Positions 1-8,824 of a stretch of DNA of 64,000 bases are shown piece after piece (position 1 is the first letter of the stretch; every line of letters starts with the position of its first letter). Under the pieces are notes generated by a model, which did not search any database, was not told the origin of the DNA, and worked only from the letters and a program-made list of their open reading frames with translations. The DNA is taken from contig NZ_BDBH01000012.1 in NCBI RefSeq assembly GCF_001612885.1, positions 186,001-250,000 of the forward strand. Direction: 5' to 3'. A program made the position numbers and the translations under genes. The stretch is from Nocardia harenae NBRC 108248. GTDB taxonomy: Bacteria; Actinomycetota; Actinomycetes; Mycobacteriales; Mycobacteriaceae.

Positions 1-1
1 C

Positions 2-592
2 GTCTACGAGGAGCTGCGCGGCGGGGCACTGGCCGGGCTCCGGGTCGGGCTACTGCACGGCCGGCTCCCGGCCGACGAGAAGGACGAGGTGATGCGGGCC
101 TTCAACGCGGGCAGCGTGGACGTGCTGGTCTGCACCACCGTCGTCGAGGTCGGCGTCGACGTGCCGAATGCCACCGTCATGGTGATCCTGGACGCCGACC
201 GATTCGGCGTGAGCCAGCTGCACCAGCTGCGCGGCCGGATCGGCCGGGGTGCGCACGCCGGTCTGTGTCTGCTGGTCACCGATGCCGCGCCCGGCGGGAC
301 CGCGATGGCCCGGCTGGCGGCGGTGGCCGCCACCACCGACGGCTTCGAGCTGGCGGTGCTGGATCTGAAGCAGCGCCGGGAGGGTGATGTGCTCGGCTCC
401 GCGCAGAGCGGGACCGCCCGCTCGCTCCGGCTGCTCTCGCTCCTCGACGACCTCGAAACCATCAGCGCGGCCAAGGATTTCGCACGCACGGTGGTCGAGG
501 AGGATCCGGGGCTGGACGCGCACCCCGGGCTCGCGGCCATGATGCGCGCCGCCGTCGACGGTGAACGCCTGGAGTACCTGGCCAAGTCCTGA
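2..592 (+). CDS. recG: RecG ATP-dependent DNA helicase, C-terminal part (5' end outside window)
   Basis: The reading frame is open from the first base, so only the last 196 residues of RecG are here. RecG remodels stalled replication forks and branch-migrates Holliday junctions. What is visible is the second RecA-like lobe: LLHGRLPADEKDEVM near residue 20, a motif V region (VCTTVVEVGVDVPNATV) and motif VI (QLHQLRGRIGRG), followed by the short C-terminal helical region that ends in EYLAKS. The stop is a TGA at 590-592. This matches the recG position upstream of pyc, rsmD and coaD in mycobacteria. Identification is firm; the start cannot be given. Confidence 0.95.
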   Translation, partial: VYEELRGGALAGLRVGLLHGRLPADEKDEVMRAFNAGSVDVLVCTTVVEVGVDVPNATVMVILDADRFGVSQLHQLRGRIGRGAHAGLCLLVTDAAPGGTAMARLAAVAATTDGFELAVLDLKQRREGDVLGSAQSGTARSLRLLSLLDDLETISAAKDFARTVVEEDPGLDAHPGLAAMMRAAVDGERLEYLAKS

Positions 593-640
593 CGCCGACG
601 CCACCTCCGCGGAGGGCGACCCGGCTCGGCCGCCCGCCTG

Positions 641-2065
641 CTACCCCCGGCCCAGCCGGGGATACGGCAGATCGGTGCTGACGTGCTCCGGCAGCGCCAG
701 CGGGGCGCCGATCTGCGGGAACGCGCGCTGGGTGCAGGCGGCGCGGTCGCACACCTTGCACCCGGCGCCGATCGGCACGGCGGCCTGCGGATCGTCCAGC
801 CGCAGCCCGCGCGCGTAGACCGTGCGCTCCGCGTGCTCCAGGTCGCAGCCGAGCGCGACCGCGAAATCCTTGGCGGGCGCCCCGTACCCGCGCGGGTTGG
901 GGGCGGCGGTGCGGGCGATCCAGAGGTAGCGGCGCCCGTCCGGCATCTCGGCGATCTGGGTGAGGATCCGCCCCGGATTGGCGAACGCCTCGTGCACCAC
1001 CCAGAGCGGGCAGGAGCCGCCCACCCGGGAGAAGTGGAACGCGGTGGCCGACTGCCGCTTCGAGATATTGCCCGCCCGGTCGGTGCGGACGAAGAAGAAC
1101 GGCACCCCGCGCCTGCCCTGCCGTTGCAGCGTGGAGAGCCGGTGGCACACCGTCTCGAACCCGACCTCGAAGCGCAGCCCGAGCAGATCGATGTCGTACC
1201 GCAGCTCCTCCGCCGAGCGCAGGAAGCGGCCGTACGGCAGTACCAGCGCCCCGGCGAAGTAGTGCGCGAGCCCGATCCGCGCCAGCGAGCGGGATTCCCC
1301 GGTGAGCGAGGGAGTTTCGGCGAGCACCGCGTCGATCTCCCTGCTGTGCAGCAGGAAGCCGAGTGTGGCGGCGATCTGGAAGGCGCGCTGCCCCGGCCGC
1401 AGCCTGCGGGCCAGGGTGAGGGTGCGGCTCTCCGGGTCGTACTGCCGCTTGGGGATGGCCGGGTCGGCGCCGTCGCCGCGGACCAGCACGGTGACCCCGG
1501 CCCGGTCCTCGGCGACCCGGGCCAGCTGGCGGTCGAGCGAGCCGACGGTGAGCCCCGACTGCTCGAAGAGCTGCTCGGCGGCCTGGTCCAGGCTGGGGAT
1601 GTGGTTGTGGTGGTCGTAGAAGAAGTCGCGCACGTCTTCGTAGGGCATGGGCGCGCCCGGCGCGCCCGCGGGGGCGTCCATCCGGGAGGAGAGCAGATCC
1701 AGCTGGTCGGTGGCGGCGCGCAGCCGCCGGTGCATCCCGACCACCAGCCGGGCCACCTCGGGCAGCCGGGTCGCCAGCTCCTCCACCTCGGTGACCGGCG
1801 CGGTGTCGCCGCCCGCCGCGTCCACCAGCACCTCGTGCAGATCGGAGACCAGCCTGGCATCCGAGTCGGTGGCGAAGAACTGAACGTCGAGGTCGAAGGT
1901 CGAGTTCAGCTTGAGCAGCACCGGAATGGTGAGCGGGCGCTGGTCCCGCTCCAGCTGGTTGAGGTAGCTGGGCGAGAGGTCGAGCGACTTGGCCAGCGCG
2001 GCCTGGGTCATTCTTCGTTCCTCGCGCAGCCGCCGCAGCCGGGCGCCCGCGTACATCTTGCGCAC
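641..2065 (-). CDS. XRE-family regulator of the RamB/PrpR short-chain acyl-CoA sensor type
   Basis: The protein has 474 aa if it starts at GTG 2065, which reads MRKMYAGARLRRLREER and aligns with the start of RamB proteins (MxKTYVGxRLRxLR). ATG 2056 and TTG 2095 are alternatives, and a GGAGG lies about 15 nt before the GTG. Residues ~8-62 form a Cro/C1 helix-turn-helix (TQAALAKSLDLSPSYLNQLE). The rest is the long regulatory region of the family, ending in a cysteine cluster GCKVCDRAACTQ. Known family members regulate acetate, propionate and glyoxylate metabolism; mycobacterial PrpR binds acyl-CoA and a 4Fe-4S cluster near such cysteines. The gene is divergent from pyc, so control of pyc, of itself, or both is plausible. 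It cannot be told apart as ramB or prpR from sequence alone. Confidence 0.85.
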   Translation of the reverse strand: MRKMYAGARLRRLREERRMTQAALAKSLDLSPSYLNQLERDQRPLTIPVLLKLNSTFDLDVQFFATDSDARLVSDLHEVLVDAAGGDTAPVTEVEELATRLPEVARLVVGMHRRLRAATDQLDLLSSRMDAPAGAPGAPMPYEDVRDFFYDHHNHIPSLDQAAEQLFEQSGLTVGSLDRQLARVAEDRAGVTVLVRGDGADPAIPKRQYDPESRTLTLARRLRPGQRAFQIAATLGFLLHSREIDAVLAETPSLTGESRSLARIGLAHYFAGALVLPYGRFLRSAEELRYDIDLLGLRFEVGFETVCHRLSTLQRQGRRGVPFFFVRTDRAGNISKRQSATAFHFSRVGGSCPLWVVHEAFANPGRILTQIAEMPDGRRYLWIARTAAPNPRGYGAPAKDFAVALGCDLEHAERTVYARGLRLDDPQAAVPIGAGCKVCDRAACTQRAFPQIGAPLALPEHVSTDLPYPRLGRG

Positions 2066-2282
2066 TCGCCAGATGGTAGACCTCCGTCTTCGCAATCATC
2101 GCAGAATGGCTCGTGTCGCACGACGGAATTTCGATACCGCAAGGTCTTTCAGGCCCCTGCCCTGCTGCGTAGCGTGCGAAGGAGCGCGCGGCCGGACAGT
2201 CGCCACTCTAACGCCGCCGGGGTGGCTGCGGCCGCTTGCCCGGCCCGGCGCGGCGGTATGTGACATCCGTATGAACGGTACT

Positions 2283-2296
2283 TCGCACCGGTGCGA
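2283..2296. promoter_or_regulatory. Palindrome TCGCACCGGTGCGA, candidate operator
   Basis: A perfect 14-bp inverted repeat sits 75 bp before pyc and about 218 bp before the divergent regulator. Its size and place fit a dimeric repressor or activator site, possibly of the XRE regulator. It does not obviously match the RamB motif known from Corynebacterium, so the protein that binds it is unknown. Confidence 0.35.
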
Positions 2297-2335
2297 GGAG
2301 TGGTTGTGAAGAAGTTCCGAATCCGGGAATCGGTG

Positions 2336-2364
2336 TTCGCCCAGCTCGCCGGGTTCGGTACGTT
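2336..2364 (+). promoter_or_regulatory. Candidate leaderless promoter of pyc
   Basis: TTCGCC (2336-2341) and TACGTT (2359-2364) are 17 bp apart. The -10 element ends 6 nt before the pyc ATG at 2371, which puts the expected transcription start on or next to the ATG. No purine-rich Shine-Dalgarno sequence lies in front of this ATG. Leaderless mRNAs are common in actinobacteria. Confidence 0.45.
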
Positions 2365-2370
2365 GGGCTG

Positions 2371-5300
2371 ATGTTCTCGAAAGTCTTGGTCGCCAATCGT
2401 GGTGAGATCGCTATTCGGGCCTTCCGCGCGGCCTACGAACTCGGGATCGGGACGGTGGCGGTCTTCCCGTACGAGGATCGCAACTCCGTGCACCGGCTCA
2501 AGGCCGACGAGTCCTACCAGATCGGCGAGCAGGGTCACCCGGTGCGGGCCTACCTGTCGATCGAGGCCGTGATCGACGCCGCCAAGACCGCGGGCGCGGA
2601 CGCCATCTACCCGGGGTACGGCTTCCTGTCGGAGAACCCGGACCTGGCCGCCGCCTGCGCGGCGGAGGGCATCACCTTCATCGGGCCGTCGGCGCAGGTG
2701 CTGGAGCTGGCGGGGAACAAGGCGCGCGCGGTGGCCGCGGCGCGGGCGGCCGGGTTGCCGGTGCTGAAGTCGAGCGAGCCGTCGGCGGAGCTCGAGGAGC
2801 TGGTCGCGGCCTCGGCGGAGCTGGAGTTCCCGGTGTTCGTCAAGGCGGTCGCCGGTGGTGGCGGTCGTGGGATGCGGCGGGTGGCCGAGCCGGAGGGGTT
2901 GCGGGAGGCGATCGAGGCGGCGTCGCGGGAGGCGGAGTCGGCGTTCGGTGATCCGACGGTGTTCCTGGAGCAGGCGGTGGTGAACCCGCGTCATATCGAG
3001 GTGCAGATCCTGGCCGATCAGCACGGGAACGTGATGCACCTGTTCGAGCGGGACTGCTCGTTGCAGCGCAGGCATCAGAAGGTGATCGAGCTGGCGCCCG
3101 CCCCGAATCTCGCCCCCGAGCTGCGCGATCGGATCTGCGCGGACGCGGTGGCCTTCGCGCGGCAGATCGGCTACTCCTGCGCGGGCACGGTGGAGTTCCT
3201 GCTGGACGAGCGCGGGAATCACGTCTTCATCGAGATGAACCCGCGCATCCAGGTCGAGCACACGGTGACCGAGGAGATCACCGATGTGGATCTGGTGCAG
3301 TCGCAGCTGCGGATCGCGGCGGGGGAGTCGCTGGAAGATCTGGGGCTGAGCCAGGAGACGGTGGCGATCCGTGGTGCTGCGCTGCAGTGCCGGATCACGA
3401 CCGAGGATCCGGCGAACGGCTTCCGCCCCGATACCGGGCGGATCACCGCGTACCGCACCCCGGGCGGCGCCGGTATCCGGCTGGACGGCGGCGCGAACCT
3501 GGGCGCGGAGATCGGCGCCTACTTCGACTCCATGCTGGTCAAGCTGACCTGCCGGGGCCGGGACTTCGAACTCGCGGTGGCGCGGGCGCGCCGGGCGCTC
3601 GCCGAGTTCCGTATCCGCGGCGTCACCACCAATATCCCGTTCCTCTTCGCTGTGCTGGACGACCCCGACTTCAAGGCGGGGCGGGTGACCACGTCCTTCA
3701 TCGACGAGCGGCCGCAGCTGCTTCGCCTGCCGGAGTCCGGCGACCGCGGGACCAAGATCCTGAACTACCTCGCCGATGTCACGGTGAACAAGCCGCACGG
3801 GGAGCGGCCGACGCGGGTGTATCCGCACGACAAGCTGCCCGCGTTGGATCTGAACGCGCCGCCGCCGGACGGGTCGCGGCAGAAGCTGCTGGCGCTCGGC
3901 CCGGATGGGTTCGCCAAGGCGCTGCGGGAGCAGAAGGCGGTCGGGGTCACCGACACCACCTTCCGCGACGCGCATCAGTCGCTGCTGGCCACGCGGGTGC
4001 GGACCAACGGGCTGCTGGGGGTGGCCAGGCACGTCGCGCGCTCGACCCCGGAGTTGCTGTCGGTGGAGTGCTGGGGTGGAGCCACTTATGACGTGGCGCT
4101 GCGGTTCCTCTACGAGGATCCGTGGGAGCGGCTGGCGGCGTTGCGGGAGGCGATCCCGAACATCTGCCTGCAGATGCTGCTGCGTGGTCGCAACACCGTG
4201 GGCTACACCCCGTACCCGGAGAAGGTGACCCGGGCGTTCGTCGCCGAAGCCACGAATACCGGGATCGATATCTTCCGCATCTTCGACGCGCTCAACAATG
4301 TCGATCAGATGCGCCCGGCAATTGACGCAGTGCGTGAGACCGGGACGGCGCTGGCCGAGGTCGCGCTGTCCTACACCGGCGACCTGGCGAATCCCGGCGA
4401 GACCCTGTACACCCTGGACTACTACCTGCGCTTGGCCGAGCAGATCGTCGAGGCCGGTGCGCACGTGTTGGCGATCAAGGACATGGCGGGCCTGCTGCGC
4501 GCGCCCGCGGCGACGAAGCTGGTGACGGCGCTGCGGTCGAATTTCGATCTGCCGGTGCACGTGCACACCCACGACACCCCGGGCGGGCAGCTCGCCACCT
4601 ACCTCGCCGCCTGGCAGGCCGGCGCGGATGCCGTGGACGGGGCGTCGGCGGCGATGGCGGGCACGACCAGCCAGCCGGCGTTGTCGGCGATTGTGGCCGC
4701 GGCCGCGCACAGCGAATACGACACCGGCCTGGACTTGCAGGCGGTGTGTGATCTGGAGCCGTACTGGGAGGCGCTGCGGAAGGTGTACGCGCCGTTCGAG
4801 TCCGGGCTCCCGGCTCCGACCGGGCGCGTGTACACCCACGAGATCCCGGGCGGGCAGTTGTCGAACCTGCGTCAGCAGGCCATCGCGCTCGGGCTGGGGG
4901 ACCGGTTCGAGGAGGTCGAGGCCACCTACGCGGCGGCGGATCGGATGCTGGGCCGCCTGATCAAGGTGACCCCGTCGTCCAAGGTCGTCGGCGACCTGGC
5001 CCTCGCGCTGGTGGGGACGGGTGTGGATGCCGAGCAGTTCGCCGCCGACCCGGCGCGCTACGACATCCCGGACTCGGTGATCGGGTTCCTGCGTGGCGAA
5101 CTCGGCACCCCGGCCGGGGGCTGGCCCGAACCGTTCCGCACCCGCGCGCTCGAGGGCCGCACCGAGCCCAAGCCGGTCACCCCGCTCTCCGAGGAGGACG
5201 AGAAGGCGCTCGACGGCGACTCCCTCGAGCGGCGCGGCACGCTCAACCGGCTGCTGTTCCCCGGCCCGACGGCGGAGTTCCTGTCGCACCGGGAAACCTA

Positions 5301-5775
5301 CGGTGATACCTCGGGGTTGTCGGCGAACCAGTTCTTCTACGGCCTGCGCCGCGGTGAGGAGCACCGGGTGCAGCTGGAGAAGGGCGTCACGCTGCTCATC
5401 GGTTTGGAGGCGATCTCCGAGCCGGACGAGCGCGGGATGCGCACGGTGATGTGCATCCTCAACGGACAGTTGCGGCCGGTGGCGGTGCGGGATCGCTCGA
5501 TCGCGGGTGAGGTGAAGTCGGCGGAGAAGGCCGACCGCAACGACCCGCGGCATGTCGCGGCACCGTTCGCGGGCGTGGTCACCCTGACCGTGAGCGAGGG
5601 CGACACCGTCGCGGCCGGCGACACCATCGGCACCATCGAGGCCATGAAGATGGAGGCCGCCATCACCGCACCGCGCCCGGGCACGGTCGCGCGGATCGCG
5701 ATCAGCGCCGTGCAGCAGGTGGAGGGCGGCGACCTGCTGCTGGAGCTGGCCGGGCGGGAGTCCGCGGCGGAATGA
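2371..5775 (+). CDS. pyc: Pyruvate carboxylase
   Basis: This 1134-aa protein is a full-length single-chain pyruvate carboxylase, which makes oxaloacetate from pyruvate, bicarbonate and ATP to refill the TCA cycle. In order it has a biotin carboxylase part (~1-450; starts MFSKVLVANRGEIAIRAF; glycine-rich GGGGRGMRR; EMNPRIQVEHTVTE), a carboxyltransferase barrel (~525-800; VTDTTFRDAHQSLLATR, LRGRNTVGYTPYP, HVHTHDTPGGQ) and a C-terminal biotinyl domain with EAMKME around residue 1090, whose Lys carries biotin. rsmD starts inside its stop codon (ATGA overlap), so the two are co-transcribed. The regulator read on the other strand may control it. Confidence 0.97.
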   Translation: MFSKVLVANRGEIAIRAFRAAYELGIGTVAVFPYEDRNSVHRLKADESYQIGEQGHPVRAYLSIEAVIDAAKTAGADAIYPGYGFLSENPDLAAACAAEGITFIGPSAQVLELAGNKARAVAAARAAGLPVLKSSEPSAELEELVAASAELEFPVFVKAVAGGGGRGMRRVAEPEGLREAIEAASREAESAFGDPTVFLEQAVVNPRHIEVQILADQHGNVMHLFERDCSLQRRHQKVIELAPAPNLAPELRDRICADAVAFARQIGYSCAGTVEFLLDERGNHVFIEMNPRIQVEHTVTEEITDVDLVQSQLRIAAGESLEDLGLSQETVAIRGAALQCRITTEDPANGFRPDTGRITAYRTPGGAGIRLDGGANLGAEIGAYFDSMLVKLTCRGRDFELAVARARRALAEFRIRGVTTNIPFLFAVLDDPDFKAGRVTTSFIDERPQLLRLPESGDRGTKILNYLADVTVNKPHGERPTRVYPHDKLPALDLNAPPPDGSRQKLLALGPDGFAKALREQKAVGVTDTTFRDAHQSLLATRVRTNGLLGVARHVARSTPELLSVECWGGATYDVALRFLYEDPWERLAALREAIPNICLQMLLRGRNTVGYTPYPEKVTRAFVAEATNTGIDIFRIFDALNNVDQMRPAIDAVRETGTALAEVALSYTGDLANPGETLYTLDYYLRLAEQIVEAGAHVLAIKDMAGLLRAPAATKLVTALRSNFDLPVHVHTHDTPGGQLATYLAAWQAGADAVDGASAAMAGTTSQPALSAIVAAAAHSEYDTGLDLQAVCDLEPYWEALRKVYAPFESGLPAPTGRVYTHEIPGGQLSNLRQQAIALGLGDRFEEVEATYAAADRMLGRLIKVTPSSKVVGDLALALVGTGVDAEQFAADPARYDIPDSVIGFLRGELGTPAGGWPEPFRTRALEGRTEPKPVTPLSEEDEKALDGDSLERRGTLNRLLFPGPTAEFLSHRETYGDTSGLSANQFFYGLRRGEEHRVQLEKGVTLLIGLEAISEPDERGMRTVMCILNGQLRPVAVRDRSIAGEVKSAEKADRNDPRHVAAPFAGVVTLTVSEGDTVAAGDTIGTIEAMKMEAAITAPRPGTVARIAISAVQQVEGGDLLLELAGRESAAE

Positions 5776-6332
5776 CGCGGATCGTCGCCGGGGTGGCGGG
5801 CGGGCGGCGGCTCCGGGTGCCACCCGCGGGGACCAGGCCCACCTCGGATCGGGTGCGCGAGGCGCTGTTCAGCGCGCTCGCCGCCCGGCACGACTTCGCC
5901 GGGCTGCGGGTGCTCGACCTCTACGCCGGGTCCGGTGCGCTCGGGCTGGAGGCGCTCTCCCGGGGGGCCGAGGCGGCCCTGCTGGTGGAGTCGGATCGGA
6001 AGGCGGGGGCGGTGATCAGGGCCAATATCGCCGAGCTGGGCTTGCCGGGGGCGGAGCTGCGCGCGGGCAGCGTGGGCGCCGTGCTGGCGACGCCGCCCGC
6101 CGAGCCCTTCGACCTGGTCTTCGCCGACCCGCCCTACGACCTCGGCACCGCCGCCGTCGAAGCCGATCTCGCGGCGCTCGCCCGCGGGTGGCTGGCGCCG
6201 GAGGCAGTGGTGGTGGTCGAGCGCTCCGCGCGCGGCGCCGAGCTCACCTGGCCGCTCGGTTACCGCGCGGAGAGATCCCGCCGCTACGGCGAAACTCGCC
6301 TGGAGCTGGCCGAGTTCGCCCACTCCGGCTGA
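5772..6332 (+). CDS. rsmD: 16S rRNA (guanine966-N2)-methyltransferase
   Basis: This 186-aa protein is an RsmD-family SAM-dependent methyltransferase that modifies G966 of 16S rRNA in the small subunit. It shows the SAM-binding glycine motif LDLYAGSGALGLEALSRGA (~residues 45-65) and the catalytic DPPYDLG motif of N2-guanine methyltransferases (~residue 118). Its ATG overlaps the pyc stop by 4 nt, which implies translational coupling. coaD follows after 29 nt, as in mycobacteria. Length and motifs are normal. Confidence 0.95.
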   Translation: MTRIVAGVAGGRRLRVPPAGTRPTSDRVREALFSALAARHDFAGLRVLDLYAGSGALGLEALSRGAEAALLVESDRKAGAVIRANIAELGLPGAELRAGSVGAVLATPPAEPFDLVFADPPYDLGTAAVEADLAALARGWLAPEAVVVVERSARGAELTWPLGYRAERSRRYGETRLELAEFAHSG

Positions 6333-6348
6333 CCGAGCGGGCGGCTGC

Positions 6349-6354
6349 TAGCGT
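6349..6354 (+). promoter_or_regulatory. -10-like TAGCGT, candidate leaderless promoter of coaD
   Basis: TAGCGT fits the TAnnnT actinobacterial -10 pattern and ends 7 nt before the coaD ATG at 6362. No Shine-Dalgarno sequence precedes that ATG, so a leaderless coaD transcript made in addition to pyc-rsmD read-through is possible. The -35 region is weak. Confidence 0.3.
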
Positions 6355-6361
6355 CTGCGGC

Positions 6362-6844
6362 ATGGCAGGAGCGCTGTGCCCGGGCTCGTTCGACCCGGTG
6401 ACGAACGGACACGTCGACGTCTTCCGGCGGGTGGCGGCCCAGTTCGACGAGGTGATCGTGACCGTCAATGTGAACCCCAAGAAGCAGGGCATGTTCACCG
6501 TGCCCGAGCGCATGGAGATGCTCCGTGCGGCCACCGCCGACCTGCCCAACGTGCGGGTGGAGTCGTGGCAGGGGCTCACCGTCGACTTCGCCAGGGAGCA
6601 GGGCGTCACCGCCATCGTCAAGGGGCTGCGCGACGCCGGTGACTTCGGCTACGAGCTGCAGATGGCGCAGATGAACAGGAAGCTCGCCGGGGTCGACACC
6701 TTCTTCGTCGCCACCGATCCGGCGTTCGGCTACCTCTCCAGCTCGCTGGTGAAGGAGGTCGCGAAGTTCGGCGGCGACGTCTCCGACATGCTGCCGCCCG
6801 CCGTGCACAAGGCGTTGCTCGCCCGGCTCGCCGAGCAGGGTTAG
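6362..6844 (+). CDS. coaD: Phosphopantetheine adenylyltransferase
   Basis: This 160-aa protein transfers AMP from ATP to 4'-phosphopantetheine to give dephospho-CoA, the fourth step of coenzyme A synthesis. The start MAGALCPGSFDPVTNGHVDV contains the nucleotidyltransferase motif TNGH, and the C-terminal YLSSSLVKEVAKFGGDVS is the second ATP-binding signature of CoaD. The start is ATG 6362; the frame extends further upstream but family similarity begins here. It follows rsmD in the same direction and converges with the gtrA-like gene, the two stops overlapping by 4 nt. Confidence 0.96.
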   Translation: MAGALCPGSFDPVTNGHVDVFRRVAAQFDEVIVTVNVNPKKQGMFTVPERMEMLRAATADLPNVRVESWQGLTVDFAREQGVTAIVKGLRDAGDFGYELQMAQMNRKLAGVDTFFVATDPAFGYLSSSLVKEVAKFGGDVSDMLPPAVHKALLARLAEQG

Positions 6845-7656
6845 AAGACCCAGCCGCGCAGCGCGAGGAAGCGCAGCGTGCCGACGGCGGCGGTGATCGC
6901 CAGCACCGCCGCGGCCTGGGCGGCGCCGCCGAGCCCGGGCGAGGCCACCTCCAGCGCGGCCAGCCCGGCCGTGGTGACGGCCAGCCCGGCGACGGCGAGC
7001 CCGCCGCCCTCCCACTGCGCGGTGAACCAGCCGACCCGGTCGGCGGCGCGGAAGGTGAGCCTGCGGTGCAGTTCATTGGCGACCACGGTGCTGGCCACCG
7101 AGCCGACCATGTTCGCGGGCAGCGAGCCCGAACCGAGCAGCGCCAGGAACAGCGCCACGTACACGACGTTGCTGACCCCGCCGACCATGGCGAAGCGCAC
7201 CAGCTGGGCCGGGGCGCGATCGCCGCGCAGGTAGGTGAGTAGCGTGGCCAGCCCGGCGCGGGTGCGCTGCGTGCCCCGCGCCAGCGCGGCCCCACCGGCC
7301 GCCCGCAGCCCGGTGACCCGGCCCAGCGGCCCGGCCTCCGCCCCGGTGCCCCGGTCCGCGGCCCGGCGCGTTTCCCGGGCCCGATGGGCTCCCCGGCCGA
7401 TCAGCCGGAACCGCCCGCCGCCGCACGACTTCGCCGGTCGCCCGGCGCACTGCCCGCTCCGAGATCCGGCCGAGTCGGCGGCAGCCCCGCCATCGGCAGA
7501 CCCGGCGCTGTCCGGCCCGCGCAACCCATCGGCACCCGCCGCGGACCGAGACCCGCGCTCGCCTCCGGGCGAGCGCGGCAGCGTCATCGGCGTCCACGGC
7601 GCGAGCAGGGCGGTGAGGTGCGACATCACCGCGGTGCGCGGGGGCAGGACGGTCAT
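6841..7656 (-). CDS. GtrA-family membrane protein with an N-terminal extension
   Basis: The C-terminal ~125 residues are a typical GtrA domain with four membrane segments (LVRFAMVGGVSNVVYVALF; VASTVVANELHRRLTF; LAVAGLAVTTAGLAALEV; AAAVLAITAAVGTLRFL). GtrA proteins act in membrane sugar transfer, for example flipping prenyl-linked sugars; the substrate here cannot be told. From ATG 7656 the protein has 271 aa, so about 140 residues of Arg/Ala/Gly-rich, probably disordered sequence precede the GtrA domain. Other starts are ATG 7626 or codons further in; no clear ribosome binding site decides. It stands alone between coaD and sepIVA. Confidence 0.75.
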   Translation of the reverse strand: MTVLPPRTAVMSHLTALLAPWTPMTLPRSPGGERGSRSAAGADGLRGPDSAGSADGGAAADSAGSRSGQCAGRPAKSCGGGRFRLIGRGAHRARETRRAADRGTGAEAGPLGRVTGLRAAGGAALARGTQRTRAGLATLLTYLRGDRAPAQLVRFAMVGGVSNVVYVALFLALLGSGSLPANMVGSVASTVVANELHRRLTFRAADRVGWFTAQWEGGGLAVAGLAVTTAGLAALEVASPGLGGAAQAAAVLAITAAVGTLRFLALRGWVF

Positions 7657-7808
7657 ACGGGTTCCGATCGCGAGAGCCGGGCACCGGGCGGCGCGGAGGA
7701 TTTCCGCTGCCCGCCCGAGGGCGGGTGTCCGGCGCGGCGGCTGCCTACCCGCAGGATCCTGGATGGAGCCTGCGATTCGCTTGCGAAGATCTTGGCGACC
7801 CTCGCGCA

Positions 7809-7814
7809 TATACT
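7809..7814 (+). promoter_or_regulatory. TATACT, candidate -10 of the sepIVA promoter
   Basis: TATACT is a near-consensus -10 hexamer about 150 bp before the sepIVA start. TTGCGA and TTGGCG lie upstream but not at the ideal distance, so the -35 is unsure. The resulting leader would hold a GGAATC-CTGT-GATTCC hairpin (7853-7868). Confidence 0.35.
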
Positions 7815-7965
7815 ACATCAACCGGAGGTTTGCTCTCCACTTGCTCCTGAGGGAATCCTGTGATTCCGCGCGATCCATCGACACACCGGCCCGGCACCCG
7901 GGCGCACCCCGCCGTTCCGGGCAGACTGAAGCGAAGGCGAAGTGTGTGCCGAGGAGGGTGACAGC

Positions 7966-8742
7966 ATGTATCGCGTATTCGAAGCGCTCGACGAGCTCGT
8001 GGCGATCGTCGAGGAGGCACGCGGCATCCCGCCGACCCGCAACTGCATCGTGCCCCGCGGCGAGGTGCTGGAGCTGCTGGACGACGTGCGGGACGCGCTG
8101 CCCGGCGAGCTCGACGACGCGCAGGACGTGCTCGACCACCGGGACAAGATCGTCACCGATGCCCGCACCTCCGCCGAGGCCACCGTCAGCGGCGCCGACG
8201 AGCAGGCGCGGGACACCCTGGAGTCCTCGCGCGCGGAGGCCGACCGCATCCTGGCCGAGGCGAAGGCGCACGCCGACCGGATGGTGGCGGAGGCCAACGC
8301 GCACGCCGACCACCTGGTGACCGGCGCCCAGGCCGAGGCGGAGCGGCTGGTCGCCGACGGCAACGCCGAGTTCGACGCGGTCACCGGGCGCGCGCGGGTG
8401 GAGTCCGAGCGGATGATCGAGGCGGGCAAGGCCGCCTACGAGCGCTCGGTCGCCGACGGTGAGGCCGAGCGGGCCAGGCTGGTAGCGCAGACCGAGGTGG
8501 TGCGCGCCGCGCACGCGGAGTCCGCGCGGGTGATCGATGCCGCGCACGCCGAGTCCGACCGCATGCGCGACGAGTGCGACCAGTACGTCGACGGCAAGCT
8601 CGCCGACTTCGAGGAGACGCTGAACAGCACGCTGCGCACCGTCGTCCGGGGCAGGCACCAGTTGCGTGCCGAAGCCGGGCAGGCGCCGGACTACGCCGCC
8701 GAGTACCCGGCCCCGGAGTACATCAGCGACTATCGGCGCTGA
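7966..8742 (+). CDS. sepIVA: SepIVA, DivIVA-like septation protein (Rv2927c family)
   Basis: This 258-aa soluble protein begins MYRVFEALDELVAIVEEARGIP with a strong ribosome binding site (GAGGAGGGTG, 7951-7960), which decides the start. An N-terminal DivIVA-like domain (~1-60) is followed by a long Ala/Glu/Arg-rich coiled coil with repeats such as EAxxHADRMVAEA (~65-200) and a short acidic tail. In mycobacteria the orthologue SepIVA (Rv2927c) is needed for septation and early polar cell-wall precursor work. The gene order sepIVA, DUF177, rpmF, rnc, mutM is the same as in M. tuberculosis, which supports the assignment. Confidence 0.85.
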   Translation: MYRVFEALDELVAIVEEARGIPPTRNCIVPRGEVLELLDDVRDALPGELDDAQDVLDHRDKIVTDARTSAEATVSGADEQARDTLESSRAEADRILAEAKAHADRMVAEANAHADHLVTGAQAEAERLVADGNAEFDAVTGRARVESERMIEAGKAAYERSVADGEAERARLVAQTEVVRAAHAESARVIDAAHAESDRMRDECDQYVDGKLADFEETLNSTLRTVVRGRHQLRAEAGQAPDYAAEYPAPEYISDYRR

Positions 8743-8824
8743 TCGGGGATTGGGCAGCGCGGTTGCCGGTCGCGTACTGTGGGGTGGTTGCCCATCCCCC
8801 CTGCAGTATCGGAGTGAATTCGTA

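Larger units (their letters stand above)
2066..2370. other. Intergenic region between the divergent RamB/PrpR-like regulator and pyc
   Basis: This is about 305 bp without a convincing gene. It holds a perfect 14-bp palindrome TCGCACCGGTGCGA at 2283-2296 and, next to pyc, a -10-like TACGTT at 2359-2364. The short frames that cross it have no ribosome binding site and no recognisable product. It is the likely control region for both flanking genes. Confidence 0.6.

Noticed and set aside
2149..5823. A 3.7-kb open frame on the minus strand opposite pyc
   Set aside because: It is the antisense shadow of pyc: Arg/Gly/His/Leu-rich, no recognisable domain, and the plus strand encodes a full pyruvate carboxylase.
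7822..7850. A leader peptide (TTG start after CGGAGG) before sepIVA
   Set aside because: It would be only six codons with a rare start and no attenuator-like codon pattern.
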